Assembly: GCA_023248835.1 (NCBI GenBank) | Contig: JAHFDU010000115.1 | Location: 1 to 10,784 of the forward strand | Direction: 5' to 3' | DNA from: Myxococcales bacterium | GTDB taxonomy: Bacteria > Myxococcota_A > Polyangia > Palsa-1104 | Length of the DNA: 10,784 nt | Shown: piece after piece, positions 1-7,487 of the stretch | How positions within the stretch are numbered: position 1 is the first letter of the stretch | Layout of the letters: each line of letters opens with the position of its first letter | Program-made: the position numbers and the translations under genes | Notes under the pieces: model-generated | What the model was told of the DNA's origin: nothing | Database searches by the model: none | Seen by the model: the letters and a program-made list of their open reading frames with translations, nothing else

Positions 1-2
1 GC

Positions 3-785
3 TATCCGGTCTACGCCACCTGGACTCGCTTCGTCGGTGCTGAGGTCTATCCGCTGCCGCTGCGTCGAGAAAACGGCTTTCTCCCCGACCTGCAAGCGAT
101 CCCGCACGACGTCGCCCAGCGCGCCAAACTTTTGTGGATCAACTATCCCAACAACCCGACCGCGGCGCTGGCGTCGCGCGATTTTTATCGCGCGGTGGTC
201 GCCTTTGCCGAGCGCCATGACATCATCGTCGCCAGCGACGTCGCCTATTCAGAGATCTATTTTGGCGACACGCCACCGCCTTCGTTTCTAGAAGTCGAAG
301 GCGCCAAAGCGGTGGGGATTGAATTTCAGTCGCTCTCAAAAACCTACAACATGACCGGCTGGCGTATCGGTTTTGCCGTCGGTCATGCCGATCTGATCGC
401 TGGCCTCGGCAAAGTAAAAACCAACACCGACTCGGGCGCTTTTGAAGCGGTGCAAGCCGCTGCGGTCGCCGCCCTCAGCGGATCGCAGGCGTGCGCTATC
501 GAGTCGCGGAAAATCTATCGCGAAAGGCGCGACGTTCTGTGCGACGGTCTTGCCGCCGCCGGGTTCGAAGTGCTGCGACCAGAGGCAACGTTTTACGTGA
601 TGGTGGTTTGCCCGCGCGGCCTCACCTCGATCGATTTTTCCTCTCGGCTGCTCGACGCTGGCGTGGTGGCGACACCGGCAACTGGATTTGGCGCCGCTGG
701 CGAAGGTTACGTGCGTCTGACCTTGTGTGCCGAAAAAGATCGTCTACTCGAAGCCGCCCGCCGCGTCCGCACCGCCGCACTGTAG
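3..785 (+). CDS. Class I/II PLP-dependent aminotransferase, probably LL-diaminopimelate aminotransferase-like (5' partial)
   Basis: The frame is open from the left edge to the TAG at 783-785, giving 260 visible residues; the N-terminal part (perhaps 130 residues) lies outside the window. Fold-type I aminotransferase hallmarks are clear: the YPNNPT cofactor/substrate motif near visible residue 48, a VASDVAYSEIYF stretch with the PLP-pyridine aspartate and the tyrosine, and SLSKTYNMTGWRIGFAVG, in which the lysine (visible residue 113, codon 339-341) should form the Schiff base with PLP. A late YVRLTL supplies the usual arginine for the substrate carboxylate. The SKTYNMTGWR wording and the following SGAFEAVQAAAVAAL resemble DapL-type LL-diaminopimelate aminotransferases, which make the lysine/peptidoglycan precursor from tetrahydrodipicolinate. 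DapC, aspartate or alanine aminotransferases remain possible, because substrate cannot be read from this part alone. The family is certain and the substrate is tentative. It converges on the ZIP transporter gene. Confidence 0.93.
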   Translation, partial: YPVYATWTRFVGAEVYPLPLRRENGFLPDLQAIPHDVAQRAKLLWINYPNNPTAALASRDFYRAVVAFAERHDIIVASDVAYSEIYFGDTPPPSFLEVEGAKAVGIEFQSLSKTYNMTGWRIGFAVGHADLIAGLGKVKTNTDSGAFEAVQAAAVAALSGSQACAIESRKIYRERRDVLCDGLAAAGFEVLRPEATFYVMVVCPRGLTSIDFSSRLLDAGVVATPATGFGAAGEGYVRLTLCAEKDRLLEAARRVRTAAL

Positions 786-853
786 CTCTCAGCGCGGCAT
801 AGCCGCAACCAAATTGTAAAGCCGCTTTGCACGAGGCCGCGCTGTCGATCCCA

Positions 854-942
854 CGGGGCGTGCCGCCCCGCCCCGTCGGCAAAGCCGTCGGGGCCCCACC
901 CTGCTTACGGCGCGACTTCGCGCCGACGGCGCCTTTGGCGCC
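854..942. repeat. Cluster of four small GC-rich hairpins between convergent genes
   Basis: Four hairpins lie almost end to end. CGGGGC 854-859 pairs with GCCCCG 865-870. CCCCG plus CGGC (871-880) pairs with GCCG plus CGGGG (884-893) around an AAA loop, with one T-T mismatch. CGGCGCG 908-914 pairs with CGCGCCG 919-925. GGCGCC 928-933 and GGCGCC 937-942 flank TTT. No T-run follows on either strand, so these are not textbook intrinsic terminators. The position between two converging genes and the tandem arrangement recall REP/BIME-type extragenic palindromes. The hairpins at 7416-7458 have the same style (3-nt loops, GC-only stems), which suggests a genome-wide family. Confidence 0.55.
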
Positions 943-1004
943 TTGAAACAGCCGGCGGTTTGCGAAATTCTTCGTGTGCCGTGACGATTTTCGAAATCAG
1001 TAGA

Positions 1005-1805
1005 TCAGTCGCTGTGGCCGGTCAGCTGTTGCAAAAGCATGATCAGCACAAAGCCTATAAGCAGCCCGACCGTGGCGTGGCGTTCGTTTTTGTGGCTGTG
1101 CGATTCAGGAATAATCTCGCTGCACACCAAATAGATCAACGCTCCGGCACCAATCGAAAGCGCCACCGGAAGCGCACCTGCGACGGAAGTTGAAAACAGA
1201 AAGCCGATGCAGGCGCAAAAAGGCAATGACAATCCACTGAGGGTGACCAGCGCGATGAGCCGCCGCGGACGCATGCCGGACTGCCCAAGCGGTGTTGCCA
1301 TCACCGCGCCTTCGACGCAGTTTTGCAAAGCGGTCGCGATCGCCAGCATGATCCCGAGTGAACGACCGTTGCCGCTGGCGAAGCCGGCGCCGACCGCGAA
1401 TCCCTCTGGCAATCGATGCAGGGTCATCGCGCCCAGCACCAACAGCCCATGGTGATGAGCGCGAGCTTGCGGCGACTGGTGATCGCAGCCGGCATGTTCG
1501 ACCGCGTCCTCTGCACCGCCGCTGTGGCTGTGATGACCACCGGCGTGCTGATGCGGAATCAATCGGTCGGCGAGCATCAGCGCTGCAACGCCAACCAAGA
1601 AACCGCCGAGCACCGGCAGTAACGAACCAGACGCAAACGCCGCCGGTAAGAGACCCAGAGTGGCCGCTGCCAGCATCAATCCAGCGCCGAACCCGAGCAG
1701 TGTATCGTACCGCGATCGCGGCAGCTGGCGAACGAAAAGCAGCGGCAGCGCGCCCAGCGTCGTCGACAAACCGGCCAACAAGGCCACTGCTACCAGCATC
1801 AACAT
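1005..1805 (-). CDS. ZIP-family divalent metal transporter
   Basis: A 266-residue integral membrane protein that should move zinc or other divalent metals into the cytoplasm. Hydrophobic segments fill both halves. Between the third and fourth helices is a histidine-rich loop (about residues 85-119, ten His), the typical variable metal-binding loop. The fourth-helix motif is HRLPEG (H130, P133, E134) and the fifth-helix motif is ALQNCVEG (Q161, N162, E165); E230 in SEIIPESH belongs to the next transport helix. Length fits bacterial ZIPs (250-310). Two motif positions are unusual: the asparagine normally following the helix-4 histidine is arginine (R131), and the proline of the helix-5 motif is valine. 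The ATG at 1805 gives a sensible first helix; a weak AGGAT lies upstream. The gene is divergent from folK across 134 bp in which I see no convincing promoter. Metal specificity cannot be read from sequence. Confidence 0.9.
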   Translation of the reverse strand: MLMLVAVALLAGLSTTLGALPLLFVRQLPRSRYDTLLGFGAGLMLAAATLGLLPAAFASGSLLPVLGGFLVGVAALMLADRLIPHQHAGGHHSHSGGAEDAVEHAGCDHQSPQARAHHHGLLVLGAMTLHRLPEGFAVGAGFASGNGRSLGIMLAIATALQNCVEGAVMATPLGQSGMRPRRLIALVTLSGLSLPFCACIGFLFSTSVAGALPVALSIGAGALIYLVCSEIIPESHSHKNERHATVGLLIGFVLIMLLQQLTGHSD

Positions 1806-1939
1806 CGCCGCATCCTACACAAGGTCGTGCATCTGATCCAAACCGAAACCACCGTCGACAATGAAGAGGATGAAATGAAGAGGGACGGACTTTAGAAATT
1901 AAGTTTCCGCGCCCACATCCTCGCACGGTACGATGAAAC

Positions 1940-2446
1940 GTGCGCTATTGGATTGGTCTCGGCTCTAACCTCGGAGATCGATTGGCGACGCTGCGCATTG
2001 CTGTGGACCAACTCAGCCCGCTCGGATCGGATGTTGTCCGATCAAGAGTATTTGCTGCTTCCCCTGTCGGTGGCCCGGCACAACCCTCGTTCCTGAACGC
2101 GGCGATTGCGATCGATCTCGAACTGTCACCGCGCGCCTGCCTGAAACATTGTCAGGCCATCGAAGCCAAACTTGGACGTAATCGAAAAACTGAAGCGCGT
2201 TGGGGCGCGCGTCCAATCGACCTCGACCTTCTGCTCGCCGGAGCCCATGGCGAGGCGCACGTTCGACTGCCAGAGTTGCAAATCCCTCATCCGCTATTGG
2301 CCGAGCGCGCATTTGCACTCTTTCCGCTCTTAGATCTGGACCCGACGCTGGTGCACCCGGTGCTTGGTCGCTCGCTCCGTGCATTGCTCTCGGAGGTGCA
2401 GCATTCTGGCAAAGATCTGGTCGCACCGACTGACGAGAAATTGTAG
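1940..2446 (+). CDS. folK: 6-hydroxymethyl-7,8-dihydropterin pyrophosphokinase (HPPK)
   Basis: This enzyme transfers pyrophosphate from ATP to 6-hydroxymethyl-7,8-dihydropterin, the step before dihydropteroate synthase in folate synthesis. The 168 residues match the single-domain HPPK length. Visible motifs, in order: IGLGSNLGDR at the N terminus (residues 5-14), SPVGGPAQPSFLNAA (pterin pocket, F51 and N53), LGRNRKTEARWGARPIDLDLLL (residues 78-99, with D94 and D96 equivalent to the two magnesium-binding aspartates) and IPHPLLAERAF (residues 115-125). The start is a GTG at 1940; an ATG at 1933 is in another frame. No good Shine-Dalgarno precedes it, so the exact start is slightly uncertain, but conserved sequence begins within a few codons. 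The gene stands alone here: the ZIP gene is divergent, and the next gene downstream is on the other strand. The TAG stop is directly followed by the end of a HicA-like remnant on the minus strand. Confidence 0.95.
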   Translation: MRYWIGLGSNLGDRLATLRIAVDQLSPLGSDVVRSRVFAASPVGGPAQPSFLNAAIAIDLELSPRACLKHCQAIEAKLGRNRKTEARWGARPIDLDLLLAGAHGEAHVRLPELQIPHPLLAERAFALFPLLDLDPTLVHPVLGRSLRALLSEVQHSGKDLVAPTDEKL

Positions 2447-2605
2447 CTAAAGTTTTGCGACAAATTCATCAACCAATAAACCTGCCTCTCGAATCAATTT
2501 CCGCTGTGGGCCGGGTGCCAATTCATGATGGTCTGGCACGGAAAGTGACAAGGAAAGTCCCAAGCGCTCTACGGTGAGCCCGGCCGGCAGATTGTCATTG
2601 ATTGG
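2447..2605 (-). pseudogene. Remnant of a HicA-type (YcfA-like) toxin, C-terminal part only
   Basis: On the minus strand 52 codons are open between a TGA at 2606-2608 and a TAG at 2447-2449. The last 33 read SLSVPDHHELAPG, then PQRKLIREAGLLVDEFVAKL. This is the pattern of the C-terminal half of HicA-family mRNA interferases, where VPDHKEL-x-x-GTLRxIIRxAGLxVDEF is common. The N-terminal part with the catalytic GSHxxF/L histidine is missing: upstream in frame there is a stop, there is no ATG, and the other frames show nothing HicA-like. No HicB antitoxin is present nearby. I infer a decayed toxin-antitoxin locus whose end survived against the folK stop. Recognition is from memory of the family only, so confidence is moderate. 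Confidence 0.5.
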
Positions 2606-2703
2606 TCACGGTCCCAACTGTCTAGTGCCGCTTGCGGATCGCTCTCGAGTGAGACGTCGACCGTCGTTTGTACGTCCGGCGCACTGATGCGCAAAGTTTT
2701 TGA

Positions 2704-3081
2704 CTACGGCGTGCCGATGGCTTCGAGTAGATGGGCGAGCACCGCTTGGCTGAGCGGTTCGTTGTTGAGTAACAGCGCATAGCTGCCATTGACGCGTTTG
2801 ATGGCAACGCCACCGTTCCATTCGGGCCGAGATACACCGTCGGAGCGACGAATGTCGATCATCCAGGTGTCACCGTCGACGCGCGGCATTTTGGCAGGAA
2901 TGAACGAGGCAGCGCGTCCGTACGGCAACAGTACGCTCGAGCCGTAGATCATCATCAAGCGCGGCTCGACGATCATGCCCGACAGCGTGCGCGCGCCCCA
3001 GCCGCGACTGCGCGCCAGCTGCTCGACAAACATCGCCAGCGTCGCCGACTGCTTCTCGGCAGCCTCAAAAATATCGCGCAC
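2704..3081 (-). CDS. Hypothetical protein, 125 residues
   Basis: I do not recognise this protein. The frame runs from a GTG at 3079-3081, the first usable start after an in-frame TGA four codons earlier, to a TAG at 2704-2706. The N-terminal 30 residues look like an amphipathic helix (FEAAEKQSATLAMFVEQLARSR). The middle is rich in beta-type and aromatic residues (GMIVEPRLMMIYGSSVLLPYG, WMIDIRR), and the end is again helical. There is no signal peptide, transmembrane helix or cysteine, so it should be cytoplasmic. It is divergent from queF across 78 bp, and both genes carry the same 10-mer just upstream of their start codons. Beyond the TAG the same frame stays open for another 44 codons with protein-like composition, so a nonsense truncation is possible. 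It could also be a spurious ORF, but no better gene fits this stretch. Confidence 0.55.
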   Translation of the reverse strand: MRDIFEAAEKQSATLAMFVEQLARSRGWGARTLSGMIVEPRLMMIYGSSVLLPYGRAASFIPAKMPRVDGDTWMIDIRRSDGVSRPEWNGGVAIKRVNGSYALLLNNEPLSQAVLAHLLEAIGTP

Positions 3082-3091
3082 AGTTTTTCAA

Positions 3092-3151
3092 TCTTACCGC
3101 GGCTTGTCGGACTTGGACAGAGCTTGCGCTCGACGGAAGGTCGCGGTAAGA
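3092..3151. promoter_or_regulatory. 10-bp perfect inverted repeat between divergent genes, touching the queF ribosome binding site
   Basis: TCTTACCGCG at 3092-3101 is the exact reverse complement of CGCGGTAAGA at 3142-3151, with 40 bases between. As a result the same word CGCGGTAAGA stands 8 bases before the queF ATG on the plus strand and 10 bases before the GTG of the hypothetical gene on the minus strand. The right arm overlaps the queF Shine-Dalgarno (AAGAGGG, 3148-3154). Two small hairpins lie inside: GAGC/GCTC at 3120-3131 and CGAC/GTCG at 3131-3143. It could be an operator shared by the divergent pair, an RNA stem, or chance. It does not resemble any preQ1 riboswitch class I know. Confidence 0.35.
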
Positions 3152-3159
3152 GGGCGCCC

Positions 3160-3596
3160 ATGGGCCGTATGACCAAGGCGAGCAAACTCAATGTGGTGGC
3201 GCTCGATCCCAAAACGCGCCAGCGTCGGCAAGCGGCGCGCGTGCTCGAGACGTTTGCCAATCCGCGCCCTCAGCGCGCTTATGAAATCCGCTTCGATTGC
3301 GACGAATTTACCTGCATCTGCCCGATGACCGGGCAGCCCGATTTTGCCACCGTGCGCATTACCTACGTGCCGGACAAAAAATGTGTCGAGCTCAAATCGC
3401 TTAAATCGTACCTGTGGTCGTTCCGCGACGAGGGCGCTTTTCATGAAGCTGTCACCAATCGCATTCTCGACGATCTGGTCGCCGCGGTGGCGCCGCGGCA
3501 AGCGCGGGTCGAGGGTGATTTTCGCATCCGCGGCAGCATTCACACCGTAGTTGTGGCAGACTACGGAGCGCCATTTGGGGGCAAGGGTAAGGCCAA

Positions 3597-3600
<4 letters not shown>
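3160..3600 (+). CDS. queF: NADPH-dependent 7-cyano-7-deazaguanine (preQ0) reductase
   Basis: QueF reduces the nitrile of preQ0 to the amine of preQ1 with two NADPH, the last step before preQ1 is inserted into tRNA for queuosine synthesis. The 146-residue product is the short, unimodular type (Bacillus-like), not the long bimodular Escherichia type. Visible motifs: EFTCICPMTGQPDFA (residues 49-63), with C54 as the thioimide-forming cysteine and D61 as the proton donor; the QueF signature ELKSLKSYLW (residues 77-86); and FHEA (H95, E96), the substrate-recognising pair. The ATG at 3160 was chosen because AAGAGGG lies 5 bases upstream; an ATG at 3169 and a TTG at 3124 are less likely. Its TGA overlaps the GTG of secA in the sequence GTGA, which implies translational coupling. 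No other queuosine gene is in the window. Confidence 0.95.
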
Positions 3601-6608
<3,008 letters not shown>

Positions 6609-6609
6609 T

Positions 6610-6700
6610 TCCGTCCTTCGCCCTTCGGCATGGCTCAGGAGGCTCAGGATGATCGGTTGTCTCCTTCCCGCTCGTGCTGAGCGAAGTCGAAGCACGGCTC
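6610..6700. repeat. Dispersed-repeat-like palindromic sequence after secA
   Basis: The stretch has the wording of intergenic repeats seen scattered in many GC-rich genomes: CCTTCGCCCTTCGG, then GGCTCAGGATGA, then an inverted repeat CGTGCT (6673-6678) and AGCACG (6691-6696) around GAGCGAAGTCGA. GGCTCAGGA is duplicated exactly in tandem (6632-6640 and 6641-6649). The junction makes AGGAGG (6637-6642), which serves as the Shine-Dalgarno of the lipoprotein gene. The hairpin has no T-run, so it is not an obvious terminator. That it is repeated elsewhere in this genome is inferred from resemblance only. Confidence 0.5.
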
Positions 6701-7260
6701 TCAGGCAAGTCTGTTTCCCTTTTTTGCTACTGGCCGCTTGCAGTCACACTGCGCCAGTACAAAAGCCGGCGGCAATGCCGATCGCGGCGACGCGCCCGCG
6801 CCTCGGCTGGTTGAGCTGGAGCAGCGAAAAATCGGTCATCTATTGTAATCGTCGCCTCGACGATCAAGGAAATGAGGTCGGCGTGCGTGGCCCCTGTTCG
6901 AGCGTTGAAGTCGGCGGCACACCCAAGCGCATCATGTCCTGGGCGAGTGTGCAGTCGCCCGACACTTCGAGCGCGGACCTAGCGCCTTCACCTTGCCATC
7001 TGCTCCTCGAGGAGGCGCAACTGGTGCCTAGCCCCGAGCCGGCGCGTCTGTTTTTGGTTTCGCGGAAAGAAAGAATTCTGCTCGAGAGTTGGTCGCCGCC
7101 GCCGGAAGTAAACGGCGATCGATTTTTTGTCGAAGCCAGTTTGTCGCCGTCGAAGAAGTGGATGGCGATCGAAAGAATTGTAGTTGGTGTCGGTGAGGGC
7201 GAACGAACGATAGAATTTGCCGCTGTCGAACTGCGCGAAACGCCTCGCTGCTCACCCTAA
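6649..7260 (+). CDS. Hypothetical lipoprotein
   Basis: The 203-residue product has a lipobox signal: basic residues (R9, R12, R14, R19), a short hydrophobic core FPFLLLAAC and the lipidation cysteine C31. Serine at +2 would favour the outer membrane under the Escherichia sorting rule. The mature part has a Pro/Ala linker, then a soluble domain with four more cysteines (66, 83, 116, 201), enough for two disulfides in an oxidising periplasm. I recognise no family. The ATG at 6649 is preceded at 6-base spacing by a perfect AGGAGG (6637-6642), so this start is well supported although the frame is open further upstream into secA. The first 18 or so codons, including the n-region, come from repeat-like DNA. 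It lies 40 bases after secA and is probably co-transcribed. The TAA is at 7258-7260. Confidence 0.75.
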   Translation: MIGCLLPARAERSRSTALRQVCFPFLLLAACSHTAPVQKPAAMPIAATRPRLGWLSWSSEKSVIYCNRRLDDQGNEVGVRGPCSSVEVGGTPKRIMSWASVQSPDTSSADLAPSPCHLLLEEAQLVPSPEPARLFLVSRKERILLESWSPPPEVNGDRFFVEASLSPSKKWMAIERIVVGVGEGERTIEFAAVELRETPRCSP

Positions 7261-7340
7261 AGAAAATGGTCAAGTGACCTGGGTGATGCAAGCTGGACAG
7301 GTGGTTTCGCCGCAAAAATAGCGCATTTCCGCCGAGAACC

Positions 7341-7349
7341 TGGTATACG
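7341..7349 (+). promoter_or_regulatory. Weak candidate extended -10 promoter element for the typA leader
   Basis: TGGTATACG fits an extended -10 (TG-N-TATAAT-like, hexamer 7344-7349 TATACG). No acceptable -35 hexamer lies 16-18 bases upstream. If used, transcription would begin near 7356, just before the leader ORF Shine-Dalgarno at 7362-7367. Offered only as a candidate. Confidence 0.2.
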
Positions 7350-7377
7350 TGCGCCGCATTTGAAGGGTGCCAAAAAA

Positions 7378-7482
7378 ATGAGTAGGTCATTTCAAAAACC
7401 CGCCTATTGCGGGGCTCGGGGCGAAGCCCCGATTGAGCGAAGGCGGGCTTTGCCCGCCGAGAGCGGATCAGAGGGTTTTTGA
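7378..7482 (+). CDS. Putative 34-residue leader peptide upstream of typA
   Basis: An ATG at 7378 opens a 34-codon frame ending in TGA at 7480-7482, one base before the typA GTG. GAAGGG at 7362-7367 lies 10 bases upstream of the ATG and could serve as a ribosome binding site. The peptide (MSRSFQKPAYCGARG and onward) is basic, has no family resemblance and is largely encoded by palindromic DNA, so its sequence probably does not matter. What may matter is the act of translation: ribosomes on this frame would melt the stem that hides the typA start and would end next to the GTG. The ORF is seen in the sequence; the leader role is inferred. The start codon itself lies outside the stem. Confidence 0.35.
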   Translation: MSRSFQKPAYCGARGEAPIERRRALPAESGSEGF

Positions 7483-7487
7483 AGTGA
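7387..7487 (+). promoter_or_regulatory. Long stem-loop sequestering the typA ribosome binding site and start codon
   Basis: TCATTTCAAAAACCC (7387-7401) pairs with GGGTTTTTGAAGTGA (7473-7487). Fourteen of the 15 pairs are Watson-Crick, eleven of them consecutive (7391-7401 with 7473-7483), plus one U-G at 7390/7484. The 3' arm contains the GGG of the Shine-Dalgarno AGAGGG (7470-7475) and the whole GTG start codon (7484-7486). Inside the loop are two GC hairpins, TCGGGGC/GCCCCGA (7416-7422 with 7426-7432) and GGCGGGC/GCCCGCC (7442-7448 with 7452-7458). An alternative pairing is CCCGCC (7399-7404) with GGCGGG (7442-7447), which would compete with the outer stem. The structure could control translation (coupling, temperature or ligand). 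It could also be a 101-bp palindromic repeat element with terminal inverted repeats; I see no target-site duplication. Confidence 0.6.

Noticed and set aside
1861..1883. ATGAAGAGG direct repeat (two copies, 14-base period) upstream of folK
   Set aside because: Too short and only two copies; no promoter or iteron context.
1105..1926. 273-residue minus-strand ORF over the ZIP gene, and the 168-residue plus-strand ORF at 1358-1864
   Set aside because: Both are Arg/Ala-rich shadow frames of the ZIP transporter gene, whose own translation has clear family motifs.
3124..3159. TTG start extending QueF by 12 residues
   Set aside because: The ATG at 3160 has AAGAGGG at good spacing; the extension is Arg/Gly-rich and unlike the family.
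3092..3159. preQ1 riboswitch upstream of queF
   Set aside because: Neither the class I pseudoknot wording nor the class II or III layout is present; only a simple inverted repeat is seen.
6673..6696. CGTGCT/AGCACG hairpin as the secA terminator
   Set aside because: It has no T-run and lies inside the lipoprotein reading frame after its start codon.
7268..7279. GGTCAAGTGACC near-palindrome as an operator
   Set aside because: Only 5-bp arms; expected by chance and not repeated usefully nearby.
7433..7484. TTG start giving a 629-residue TypA
   Set aside because: The extra 17 residues are encoded by hairpin DNA, there is no Shine-Dalgarno before the TTG, and conserved TypA sequence begins just after the GTG at 7484.
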